This document shows positions 5,581 through 12,338 of a stretch of 12,338 nt of DNA, piece after piece; positions within the stretch are counted from its first letter, which is position 1; every line of letters begins with the position of its first letter. The stretch comes from Candidatus Poribacteria bacterium. Lineage in GTDB: Bacteria; Poribacteria; WGA-4E; WGA-3G. The DNA lies in contig JAPPMR010000048.1 of the NCBI GenBank assembly GCA_028818995.1, positions 1 through 12,338 of the forward strand, in the 5' to 3' direction. Under the pieces are notes generated by a model. It was not told the DNA's origin. It saw only the letters and a program-made list of their open reading frames with translations, and ran no database searches. Both the position numbers and the translations under genes were made by a program.

Positions 5581-7148
5581 AGTTTTGGACCCCATCTGTG
5601 AAAGTGGGACTGATGGTTGTTGTCGCCATTGTTCTCCTTGCAATCCTCCTTACCAATGCGGGAAACTGGCCCTGGGCAACACGCGGAGATGATATATATT
5701 TTGAATTCCGGGCTGTCAATGGACTTTATGTCGGTTCCGGTGTCCTTCTATCCGGTGTTTCTATTGGTAAAGTAACAAGCATTGAACTCAAACCGGAGAC
5801 GAATACTGTTGAAATCCGAGCCCGTGTCAAAAACGCATTTCAGTGGCTAAGGAAAGGTTGTGATGCAGGTATTTCAATGAGCGGTTTTGTCGGTGAAACA
5901 TACATCACACTCAATAATGGAGAGGTTGGAAATCCACTCCTTCAACCATCCGATCTCCCAATTATCGGAATTGACCCTGTAAATCCGTTGGAATTACTTG
6001 AACAAACCAGTTCAGGATTGAGTAAAGCCATTGAGTTGACGACTGCAGCAAACGAGGTATTACAAGCAAGTCAGGAAGAAATTCAAGAAGGTATTAAAGA
6101 AACACGGAAATTAGTCGAATTAACAAGTAAGACCCTTACAAAATTCAGTGAACATATAGATACAACAGTTGAGACTTTGCAGAACCTGACTTCAAAATAC
6201 GACGTGCGCTTCGAATCAACGCTTTCGCAAGTGGACAAGTTGTTAAACCAACTGGGTAATGATTCTTTAATACTCAGCAGTCAAATTAGCGATGTCAGTC
6301 GTTCCGTATTGAGAATGATTGATCAAAACTCGCCAAAAGTAAATTCTATGATAACGGATTTGCAGCGAAGCACATCTGATTTCCGACGGTTAGCAACACA
6401 ATTCCGTCAAGATTCAAGTTCTTTGAAAACCGAAATATCTGACCTCATTGCACAAGGAAGCACGTTCATTGAAAAGGGAAGCACAGATGTTGCACCAATT
6501 ATTGAGAACCTTCAGAACGTAACAGCCGCATTCACCACATTGGAAAAAAATATCAGTGAACTGTTAAATACTATTCAACATGGAGATGGCACTGTCGCAC
6601 AACTCCTGAACAACCCAGAACCTATTAAAGGTGCACAAGAATCTTTCAATAATCTGAATGAAGTGCTAACAGGATTGAAGGGTCTTTATCAGCAGACCGA
6701 CAAACAATTAAAAGGTTTTAAACTTCCTAAATATTCATGGGATACTGAATTCCAATATCTAAGCCGTGAGGAAAATCTACATACCGAATTTGGTTTTTCA
6801 CTTATACCGTCACCACCCTCAAAAAATCTGTACCATTTTGGACTCAGCATTCGGGAGGAGAAAATTGGCGTTGATTTTCAATACGCCTATAATTTTTCAG
6901 ACTACCTCCGAGGTAAATTCGGTTTTGTGCGTTCCAATCTTGGTGCTGGGGTTGACCTACGGCTGTTATCACGCCGGTTAGGCATCGGTCTGGAAGGCAT
7001 TAGGATAACAAGTGACAAACCCGAACTGAACGCTGAAATGAGTTTCCGCTTCTTTCGTGGTGGGCATATTCTCTTCGGTGTCGAAAATTGGTGGAGGGAC
7101 GAAAGGCGTTGGACAACGGGGCTTAAGTGGATCACAAGCGACTGGTAA
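5577..7148 (+). CDS. mlaD: MlaD-type MCE protein with predicted C-terminal outer-membrane barrel
   Basis: MCE proteins carry lipids across the periplasm. The 523 aa product has a cytoplasmic stub, one membrane anchor (about 9-27), a single MCE domain (about 36-118; FRAVNGLYVGSGVLLSGVSIG, then GFVGETYITLNNG) and about 240 residues of predicted helix with heptad-like spacing (137-375). GDGTVAQLLNNPE (336-348) is a motif common after MCE helices. Residues 385-523 differ: some ten short alternating polar/hydrophobic stretches separated by turns, rich in Phe, Tyr, Trp and Gly, ending in Trp, as in outer-membrane beta-barrels. E. coli MlaD (about 183 aa) lacks the last two parts. I infer an inner-to-outer membrane bridge like that of Veillonella MlaD. 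AGGAAGGAAA (5562-5571) precedes the ATG, which overlaps the mlaF stop. Confidence 0.9.
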   Translation: MKFWTPSVKVGLMVVVAIVLLAILLTNAGNWPWATRGDDIYFEFRAVNGLYVGSGVLLSGVSIGKVTSIELKPETNTVEIRARVKNAFQWLRKGCDAGISMSGFVGETYITLNNGEVGNPLLQPSDLPIIGIDPVNPLELLEQTSSGLSKAIELTTAANEVLQASQEEIQEGIKETRKLVELTSKTLTKFSEHIDTTVETLQNLTSKYDVRFESTLSQVDKLLNQLGNDSLILSSQISDVSRSVLRMIDQNSPKVNSMITDLQRSTSDFRRLATQFRQDSSSLKTEISDLIAQGSTFIEKGSTDVAPIIENLQNVTAAFTTLEKNISELLNTIQHGDGTVAQLLNNPEPIKGAQESFNNLNEVLTGLKGLYQQTDKQLKGFKLPKYSWDTEFQYLSREENLHTEFGFSLIPSPPSKNLYHFGLSIREEKIGVDFQYAYNFSDYLRGKFGFVRSNLGAGVDLRLLSRRLGIGLEGIRITSDKPELNAEMSFRFFRGGHILFGVENWWRDERRWTTGLKWITSDW

Positions 7149-7225
7149 ATTAGTTTTTGGCAGTCAGTTATCGGTTTTCGGCATAAGAGGTTTAGAAGCA
7201 AACGGGTCTTTGTAGGGAATAAGTT

Positions 7226-7323
7226 GTAGGAGGGAATTCCGATTCCCGACTATCAGTGAGGTTCGTCGCGATTCGGAGATCAAAATCAACGGTATGAACG
7301 CCATTTAGGCATTCACCGCCTAC
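7226..7323. repeat. Composite inverted-repeat element between mlaD and radA
   Basis: The segment is bounded by GTAGG (7226-7230) and its complement CCTAC (7319-7323). Inside are GGGAAT (7232-7237) with ATTCCC (7242-7247) around TCCG; a longer pair of arms, 7237-7250 against 7265-7278, matching at 11 of 14 positions; and a third stem, GGT plus GAACGCC (7291-7302, two-base bulge) against GGCATTCACC (7308-7317) with one mismatch. No open reading frame or transposase is present. The TGTAGG lead and TCC-containing tetraloop resemble the palindrome at 1588-1613, which suggests one dispersed repeat family. The rest of the gap (7149-7225 and 7324-7384) shows no convincing terminator or promoter. Confidence 0.5.
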
Positions 7324-7384
7324 AGAAAATGTGCCTCTTTAATTTCAAAGTTCACCATAGTTATCAGAAAGCGAGCGGGTTGTT

Positions 7385-8746
7385 ATGGCACGAACAAAAC
7401 ACAAATTTGTCTGCCAAGAATGCGGATATACAACACCGAGGGCACTTGGGAAATGTCCCGGATGTGAAGCGTGGGATAGTTTTGCTGAAGAGACAGAACT
7501 TGTGACCACATCCCCGCTACATCGAAGTATAAACCAGCGCACGAGCCAACCAGAGTTAATTTCTGACGTTACGGTGGAGGATGCAGAACGGCAACTCACA
7601 GGAATGCCCGAATTTGATGGCGTGCTTGGCGGTGGAATTGTTCCGGGTTCCGTTATTTTAATCGGGGGAGACCCAGGAATAGGTAAATCCACACTTCTGT
7701 TACAAGCAAGCGATGCATTAAGCCGCAAATATGGCAGTGTACTCTATGTCACTGGTGAAGAATCGGTGAGTCAAACAAAAATTCGTTCAACCCGACTCGG
7801 CCTGAATTCCGATACTCTTTATGTATTGTGCGAAAATAACTTAGGAGAGATTCAAAGACATATTGAAAAACTGCAACCGCAAGCGGTTGTAATTGACTCT
7901 ATTCAAGCTGTCTATCTATCTGATTTTCAATCGGCTCCGGGCAGTATTACACAGATTCGTGAATGCGCTGCAAATCTTTTAATTTGTGCCAAGAATCAGA
8001 ATATACCGATGTTTCTCATCGGACATGTAACAAAGGAAGGCACATTAGCAGGACCCCGAGTTTTAGAGCATATAGTAGACACAGTGCTCTATTTTGAAGG
8101 AGAACGGCATCACATATATCGCGTCCTACGTGCAGTTAAGAATAGGTTTGGGTCAACAAACGAACTTGGTATCTTTGAAATGCAGAACAAGGGACTTGTT
8201 GATGTCAAAAATCCGTCCCAACTCTTTTTGAGCGACAGAAAGGAGGAAATTTCTGGTTCCGTTATTGTGTCAAGTATGGAAGGCACACGGCCGTTGTTAT
8301 TGGAGGTGCAAGCACTCGTCGTTTCGACTCACTACGGAACACCACGCAACACCGCAACAGGAATTGACCGAAACCGTGTCGCGCTACTCACTGCTGTTTT
8401 GAATAAACGTATCGGGATGGATATAGGGGACTCAGACATTTTTGTAAACATTACGGGCGGGTTACGGGTTGATGAACCAGGGATTGATCTTGGCGTGTTA
8501 ATGGCGATAATTTCTAACCATCGGAATATCTCAATTGACCCGCGAACGGTTGTAATTGGTGAAGTCGGATTGGGAGGCGAAATTCGACCAGTACCTCATG
8601 TTGAAAGGCGAATCCGAGAAGCCGCAAAACTCGGATTCAAGCGAGCAATTTTTCCTGCTTACCATCAGAAAGGTTTAGAAATCAATGAAACAATAGAACT
8701 TATCGGTGTAAAAAATATCTTTGACAGTCTAAGTGCACTACTGTAA
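7385..8746 (+). CDS. radA: DNA repair protein RadA (Sms)
   Basis: RadA is a RecA-related ring helicase that promotes branch migration during homologous recombination. The 453 aa length is usual. Residues 1-30 hold the zinc finger (Cys10, Cys13, Cys24, Cys27 in CQECG and CPGC). The RecA-like core has Walker A GGDPGIGKST (94-103), VLYVTGEES (119-127), Walker B VVIDSIQ (168-174) and the RadA-specific KNRFG (252-256). The C-terminal third (about 285-453) is the Lon-protease-like domain, with GGLRVDEPGIDLG (358-370) and IGEVGLGGEIRPV (391-403). The site before ATG 7385 is weak (GAGCGGG). A repeat-bearing gap separates it from mlaD, and no confident promoter was found, although radA probably starts a new transcription unit. 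Confidence 0.97.
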   Translation: MARTKHKFVCQECGYTTPRALGKCPGCEAWDSFAEETELVTTSPLHRSINQRTSQPELISDVTVEDAERQLTGMPEFDGVLGGGIVPGSVILIGGDPGIGKSTLLLQASDALSRKYGSVLYVTGEESVSQTKIRSTRLGLNSDTLYVLCENNLGEIQRHIEKLQPQAVVIDSIQAVYLSDFQSAPGSITQIRECAANLLICAKNQNIPMFLIGHVTKEGTLAGPRVLEHIVDTVLYFEGERHHIYRVLRAVKNRFGSTNELGIFEMQNKGLVDVKNPSQLFLSDRKEEISGSVIVSSMEGTRPLLLEVQALVVSTHYGTPRNTATGIDRNRVALLTAVLNKRIGMDIGDSDIFVNITGGLRVDEPGIDLGVLMAIISNHRNISIDPRTVVIGEVGLGGEIRPVPHVERRIREAAKLGFKRAIFPAYHQKGLEINETIELIGVKNIFDSLSALL

Positions 8747-8923
8747 TTGGAACACGAGTTCAACATACGGATTTCAGTGCATCCATAGTTGAGTTAATGG
8801 TAAAATCAATTCTATCATGTTTTACGAAAACAACGTATTCCAATGCAATAGATATAGCGAAACCCAAACTACTAAAAAACAGAATAAAGTTCCTGTCAAT
8901 TAACAAACATATAATCAGTAGAT

Positions 8924-8942
8924 ATTGTCTTCGTAAGACAAT
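8924..8942 (+). promoter_or_regulatory. Perfect hairpin/palindrome upstream of the PIN-TRAM gene
   Basis: ATTGTCTT (8924-8931) and AAGACAAT (8935-8942) form a perfect 8-bp inverted repeat around CGT, about 85 nt before the preferred start of the next gene. It may be an operator or a leader hairpin. No T-run follows on either strand. Downstream, TTGATC (8955-8960), a 17-nt spacer and TATCAA (8978-8983) form only a weak promoter candidate. The rest of the 280-nt gap (8747-9026) shows nothing I can name. Confidence 0.35.
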
Positions 8943-9026
8943 GTTGAATGGCTTTTGATCTATAACATGGTTCAAACTATCAATCAAACATATTTCATTG
9001 TTTACACTTGGCGCGGAGAAAGAACT

Positions 9027-10043
9027 ATGCAAATTTGGGGTATTCGTGTTTTTTTTATATTCGCAAGTGCTATCGCCTTCTATTTTCCAAATACTAATCT
9101 TACTGACGCATTTATTGGGTTTGCCATTGCATGTATCCTCGTTGCAGGTGAAATATCCCTTCATGTGCCTAACATACGCAGATTTGTTTCAAGTGGTATT
9201 GGACTTGCGTTCGGTTTGTTGATTTCTCAAGGGTTACTCCAACTCCTCAATCAATCCGACTCAATCGTTCAAAACTCCACTCTAAAAATTGCTGTTACCC
9301 TCGGATTCGGTTATGTTGGCATGGTGTGTGGTTACCACATATCCGAAAGCTTGCCTGTCGTGAGATTACTGAATTCGCATCGCTATATCCAAACGGGAAC
9401 ACCATTTACAACAAACGATTCTAACGGATTTAAAATTTTAGATACAAGTGTTATTATTGATGGACGTATCCTTGAAATCTGCGAGACACAATTTATTGAT
9501 GGAACGTTGTTAATTCCCCGGTTCGTTTTAAATGAGCTACAAAATATCGCGGATTCAACCGAATTGCTCCGTAGAAATAAAGGACGGCGCGGTTTTGATA
9601 TTTTACGTTCACTCCAAAATAGTCCTTCTATCGCTGTTGAAATTATAGAAGAAGATGTAACGCATCTGACTGAGGTAGATGCCAAACTGGTCCATCTCGC
9701 TCGAAAATATTTTGCGAAAATAATTACCAACGATTTAAACCTTAATAAAGTCGCGGAATTGCAGGGTGTCACAGTACTAAATATCAACGAATTAGCAAAT
9801 GCTATCCGTCCGATCGTAGTCGCTGGAGAAATTATTCAGGTTCATCTGCAGAAAGTTGGCAAAGAACCCAATCAAGGCGTAGGTTATCTTGATGACGGAA
9901 CGATGGTTATCGTTGAAGATGGCAAATCCTACATCGGACAAACGCTTGATGTTGTCGTTACACAGATGTTGCGAACCAGCACCGGACAGATGATTTTCGC
10001 ACGGAATGCGGATGAATCTCCATCAGAAAAAGGATTCCGATGA
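9027..10043 (+). CDS. Membrane-anchored PIN and TRAM domain protein (YacL type)
   Basis: From ATG 9027 (GGAGAAAG at 9015-9022, four bases upstream) the product is 338 aa. The frame is open to a TTG at 8955, but the extra residues are unconserved and lack a ribosome site. Residues 1-110 hold about four hydrophobic segments. A PIN nuclease domain (about 135-260) begins FKILDTSVIIDGRI, with candidate metal-binding acids Asp139, Asp145, Glu170, Asp218 and Asp236 (TNDLNLNKVAE). A TRAM domain (about 262-325) resembles RNA-binding modules. This order matches B. subtilis YacL. PIN domains are usually ribonucleases, but the substrate of this family is not settled. It sits between radA and ispD as in Firmicutes, and its TGA overlaps the ispD ATG. 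Confidence 0.9.
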   Translation: MQIWGIRVFFIFASAIAFYFPNTNLTDAFIGFAIACILVAGEISLHVPNIRRFVSSGIGLAFGLLISQGLLQLLNQSDSIVQNSTLKIAVTLGFGYVGMVCGYHISESLPVVRLLNSHRYIQTGTPFTTNDSNGFKILDTSVIIDGRILEICETQFIDGTLLIPRFVLNELQNIADSTELLRRNKGRRGFDILRSLQNSPSIAVEIIEEDVTHLTEVDAKLVHLARKYFAKIITNDLNLNKVAELQGVTVLNINELANAIRPIVVAGEIIQVHLQKVGKEPNQGVGYLDDGTMVIVEDGKSYIGQTLDVVVTQMLRTSTGQMIFARNADESPSEKGFR

Positions 10044-10750
10044 GATGGTCACAGATGAACAGCAAAATATCTGTTCTTATCCCTGCTGCTGGGCAAGGCA
10101 AACGGATGGAATCGTCGGTTAAAAAGCCGTATTTGATGTTAGATGAAAAACCAATTTTATCGCATACCATAGACCGCTTTGAACAGAACAGTGTTATTGA
10201 CGAGATATTTGTGATTGTAGACCAATCTGATTTTACGGTGTGCCGCGAAAAAGCACTCGCACCTTTTCGCTATCGGAAGGTTCGTGAATTGGTCGCTGGT
10301 GGTGAAACTCGGCAGGCTTCCGTGTTCAACGGACTCCGCGCGCTTTCAGATGATGTTGATTTTGTCGTTGTTCATGATGGTGTGCGTCCGTTTATAGACG
10401 ATAAAATTATTTTCGAATGTCTTGAAGCAGCAGCGGAATGCGGTGCTGCTGTCTCCGCTGTGCCAGTGAAGGAAACTATTAAAGTCGCAAACGAAGAACT
10501 ATTTGTTGATCATACGCCTCAACGGGAGCAATTATGGCAAGTGCAGACACCACAAGTCTTTCGGAAATCACTAATAGTAGAGGCACACAAAAAAGCAATT
10601 CACGACAGAATTGATGCCCCGGATGATGCTGCATTGGTTGAAAATCTGGGATCCCCTATCAAATTGGTCATGGGTAGTTACAAAAATGTGAAGTTAACAA
10701 CCCCAGAGGATTTACGAATCGCTGAGACTTTACTAAATGATGGGATATAA
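10040..10750 (+). CDS. ispD: 2-C-methyl-D-erythritol 4-phosphate cytidylyltransferase
   Basis: IspD joins CTP and methylerythritol phosphate to make CDP-ME, the third step of the MEP isoprenoid pathway. The 236 aa product equals E. coli IspD in length. Motifs: nucleotide loop PAAGQGKRM (15-23), KKPYLML (28-34), AGGETRQASVFNGL (86-99), VHDGVRPF (111-118), LWQVQTPQVF (165-174), PDDAALVE (194-201) and NVKLTTPEDL (216-225). ATG 10040 overlaps the previous stop by four bases (ATGA) and has AGGA six bases upstream, so I prefer it to ATG 10055. IspF follows 41 nt later; ispE, the step between them, is not in the window. Confidence 0.96.
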   Translation: MRWSQMNSKISVLIPAAGQGKRMESSVKKPYLMLDEKPILSHTIDRFEQNSVIDEIFVIVDQSDFTVCREKALAPFRYRKVRELVAGGETRQASVFNGLRALSDDVDFVVVHDGVRPFIDDKIIFECLEAAAECGAAVSAVPVKETIKVANEELFVDHTPQREQLWQVQTPQVFRKSLIVEAHKKAIHDRIDAPDDAALVENLGSPIKLVMGSYKNVKLTTPEDLRIAETLLNDGI

Positions 10751-10758
10751 TGTATAAT
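10722..10758 (+). promoter_or_regulatory. Possible internal promoter before ispF, two tandem TATAAT boxes
   Basis: Two perfect -10 hexamers, TATAAT at 10746-10751 and 10753-10758, lie at and just past the ispD stop. The -35 partners are poor: CTGAGA (10722-10727, 18-nt spacer) for the first and TTACTA (10730-10735, 17-nt spacer) for the second. AT-richness alone could produce this, so it is only a candidate. Confidence 0.3.
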
Positions 10759-10791
10759 ATCTAATAAAGTTGCCTGAAAGAACCTAACAAA

Positions 10792-11265
10792 ATGAGAGTA
10801 GGGATCGGTTACGACGTTCATAGGCTTATTGAAAATAGAAAATTGATTTTGGGCGGCGTAGAAATCCCTTATCATTTAGGATTGTTGGGACATTCAGATG
10901 CAGACGTGTTGACACATGCCATTTGTGATGCGATTTTAGGCGCAGCAGCATTGGATGATATCGGAACACACTTTCCAGATACTGATCCAAGTTACGCTGG
11001 AATGAACAGCCAAGTTTTCCTACGTACTATTGTAGAAATGGTTAGGGAGCAAGATTACATAATTGAAAATGTTGACAGTACAGTGGTAGCACAACAACCG
11101 AAATTAGCACCCTATATTGGACAAATGCGCAGCGTACTCGCAAAAACATTGGACATCTCAGAAACACAGGTTAGTGTCAAAGCCACAACCGCAGAAGGTT
11201 TAGGTATTATTGGGAAAGAAAAGGCAATTGTTGCTCAAGCAATTGCCTGTCTCATTAAGGCCTAA
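10792..11265 (+). CDS. ispF: 2-C-methyl-D-erythritol 2,4-cyclodiphosphate synthase
   Basis: IspF cyclises CDP-ME 2-phosphate to MEcPP with release of CMP, the fifth MEP pathway step. The 157 aa product is full length for this trimeric enzyme. Metal ligands Asp8, His10 (GYDVHR) and His42 are present, as are GHSDADV (33-39), THFPDTD (59-65) and VVAQQPKLAPYI (98-109). Two departures from consensus: the usual GDIG before the HFPDT motif is DDIG (Asp55), and the CMP-phosphate loop usually read as GR(x)EG is GKEKA (141-145), placing Lys where E. coli has Arg142. Neither need abolish activity. The Shine-Dalgarno before ATG 10792 is weak. Pairing with ispD is common. Confidence 0.96.
   Translation: MRVGIGYDVHRLIENRKLILGGVEIPYHLGLLGHSDADVLTHAICDAILGAAALDDIGTHFPDTDPSYAGMNSQVFLRTIVEMVREQDYIIENVDSTVVAQQPKLAPYIGQMRSVLAKTLDISETQVSVKATTAEGLGIIGKEKAIVAQAIACLIKA
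11223..11247 (+). other. Inverted repeat in the 3' end of ispF
   Basis: GGCAATTG (11223-11230) and CAATTGCC (11240-11247) are perfect inverted repeats around nine bases inside the last codons of ispF. An alternative inner pairing is TTGCT/AGCAA (11231-11235 with 11238-11242). There is no T-run, so termination is unlikely. It may simply reflect the Ala-Ile-rich repeat it encodes, AIVAQAIA. Confidence 0.25.
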
Positions 11266-11308
11266 TTCCGTAGTGTTATAAGCATAAACAAAAACGAAGG
11301 GATAGCGA

Positions 11309-12338
11309 ATGGGATTAAAGATATATAATTCCCTTAGCCGACAACTTGAGGAGTTTTCACCTTTGACAGAAGGGCACGTCTCAATGTATAGTTGTGGCCC
11401 TACCGTCTATGACTATATCCATATCGGTAATGCCCGCACAGCACTCGTCACCGATATTATACGTCGGTATCTCACATATAAAGGGTATACTGTCAAGTTA
11501 GTTCAAAATTTGACAGATATTGATGACAAAATCATCGCTCGTGCGCAAACACTTGGAACCAGCTCAAGCCAACTTGCACATACAAACGGTGAGGCATACT
11601 TTGAGGATACACAACGTCTCGGCATCCAACTTGCGGATGTGCATCCCAAAGCAACAGAACACATCCCTGAAATGATTGACCTGATTCAAACACTCATTGA
11701 CAAAGGTGCTGCTTATGTCGTTGATGGAAGTGTCTATTATCGCGTTAATTCCTTTAACGAATACGGCAAATTGTCACGCCGAAAACCTGAAGATTTGCTG
11801 GCAGGCGCACGCGTTGAAGTCGATGAACGCAAAGAAGACCCACGCGATTTTGACATGTGGAAGGCAGCAAAACCCGGTGAACCTTATTGGGATAGCCCTT
11901 GGGGACCAGGAAGACCTGGCTGGCACATTGAATGTTCATCTATGGCGATGAAACATCTTGGCGAAACTATTGATATTCATGCTGGTGGTGAAGATCTACT
12001 GTTTCCACATCACGAAAACGAAATCGCGCAAAGTGAATTGGCAACAGGTAAACCTTTCGCCCGTTACTGGGTTCATGTCGCTTTTCTAAAAATAAATGGC
12101 ACGAGAATGGGTAAATCTGAGCAAAACTTCATCTTTTTGAGGGACGCATTAGACAAATACCCCGCCGAGGTAATCCGCCATTTCCTCATTTCTGCCCATT
12201 ACCGACATCCACTTGATTACAGTTTAGAAAGTTTACAAAAATCCGAATCTGCGCTCAGACGTTTAAAAAACTGTTTAGAAACGTTGAAAAAATATGAAGA
12301 AAAAACACCAGAAGTTACTGACGGAAATAGTTCCACAC
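11309..12338 (+). CDS. cysS: Cysteinyl-tRNA synthetase, N-terminal 343 codons
   Basis: CysS charges tRNA-Cys. The gene starts at ATG 11309 (GAAGGGA at 11296-11302, six bases upstream) and runs off the window end, so roughly the last quarter of a typical 460-490 aa enzyme is missing. MYSCGPTVYDYIHIGNART (26-44) holds the class I HIGH motif as HIGN (38-41). Zinc ligands are Cys29, Cys209 (HIECSSMA), His234 and Glu238 (FPHHENEIAQSE). The KMSKS loop reads RMGKS (266-270) in GTRMGKSEQNF, a variant with Arg and Gly at the first and third positions and both Lys269 and Ser270 kept. Residues 171-203 cover DPRDFDMWKAAKPGEPYWDS, split here only by quoting. No frameshift is seen. It lies 43 nt after ispF. 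Confidence 0.96.
   Translation, partial: MGLKIYNSLSRQLEEFSPLTEGHVSMYSCGPTVYDYIHIGNARTALVTDIIRRYLTYKGYTVKLVQNLTDIDDKIIARAQTLGTSSSQLAHTNGEAYFEDTQRLGIQLADVHPKATEHIPEMIDLIQTLIDKGAAYVVDGSVYYRVNSFNEYGKLSRRKPEDLLAGARVEVDERKEDPRDFDMWKAAKPGEPYWDSPWGPGRPGWHIECSSMAMKHLGETIDIHAGGEDLLFPHHENEIAQSELATGKPFARYWVHVAFLKINGTRMGKSEQNFIFLRDALDKYPAEVIRHFLISAHYRHPLDYSLESLQKSESALRRLKNCLETLKKYEEKTPEVTDGNSST

Noticed and set aside
7149..7200. T-rich stretches after mlaD as a possible terminator
   Set aside because: The runs of T are not preceded by a GC-rich stem.
8721..8747. TTGACA near the end of radA as a promoter for the PIN-TRAM gene
   Set aside because: The only fair -10 (TGTAAT, 8742-8747) is 15 bases away, too close, and at the 17-base position the sequence is a poor match.
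8817..8903. A 28-codon plus-strand frame in the radA to PIN-TRAM gap
   Set aside because: No ribosome site, no recognisable motif, and chance frames of this length are common in AT-rich DNA.
8760..9164. A 134-codon minus-strand open frame overlapping the gap and the start of the PIN-TRAM gene
   Set aside because: It covers the first 138 bases of a well-supported plus-strand gene, has no ribosome site that I can see, and its product matches no family I recognise. The hydrophobic stretch is explained by complementing AT-rich DNA.
11697..11951. An 84-codon plus-strand frame and a 61-codon minus-strand frame near the window end
   Set aside because: They lie inside cysS in other frames; cysS is open throughout this stretch and carries the zinc and catalytic motifs.
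1..12338. CRISPR arrays, tRNA or rRNA genes, transposases, prophage genes
   Set aside because: No regularly spaced repeats, cloverleaf sequences, rRNA signatures or transposase or phage motifs were seen on either strand.

Overview
The window reads as a bacterial core-genome segment. All complete genes lie on the plus strand and carry conserved housekeeping functions. An N-anchored MCE protein with a predicted outer-membrane barrel, encoded with an Mla-type lipid ABC transporter, implies a diderm cell. The DNA is AT-rich. Short GTAGG-plus-hairpin palindromes in two intergenic gaps resemble repeats I associate with Candidatus Poribacteria. That taxonomic hint comes from memory and was not checked by a search.

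Layout. (1) Positions 1-115, minus strand: the N-terminal part of an AbrB/MazE-type DNA-binding (antitoxin-like) gene, cut by the window edge and carrying an apparent one-base deletion. (2) Positions 116-440: a divergent regulatory region with one minus-strand and two plus-strand sigma70-type promoters, then a structured leader. (3) Positions 441-3869: the classic rpsF-ssb-rpsR-rplI-dnaB operon (ribosomal proteins S6, S18 and L9, SSB, replicative helicase). Every intercistronic gap here can form at least one hairpin. The ssb-rpsR gap is enlarged to 280 nt and holds a palindromic element. (4) Positions 3899-7148: mlaE-mlaF-mlaD, a phospholipid ABC importer/exporter core in which MlaD has an inner-membrane anchor, one MCE domain, about 240 residues of helix, and a C-terminal region resembling an outer-membrane beta-barrel. 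(5) Positions 7149-7384: an intergenic region with a composite inverted-repeat element. (6) Positions 7385-12338: radA, a membrane-anchored PIN-TRAM protein (YacL type), ispD, ispF and the first 343 codons of cysS. This order is reminiscent of the radA-yacL-ispD-ispF-cysS neighbourhood of Firmicutes.

How the genes work together. The first operon couples ribosome assembly with replication and repair. The mla genes would supply lipid transport between inner and outer membrane; no mlaA, mlaB or mlaC is visible. The last block joins recombination/branch migration (RadA), a probable nuclease (PIN-TRAM), two consecutive steps of the MEP isoprenoid pathway (IspD, IspF; IspE acts between them and is not here) and cysteinyl-tRNA synthesis.

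The most interesting item is the MlaD architecture. It could form a single-polypeptide bridge across the envelope, like the trans-envelope MlaD reported in diderm Firmicutes such as Veillonella. No CRISPR array, tRNA, rRNA, transposase or prophage gene was seen.
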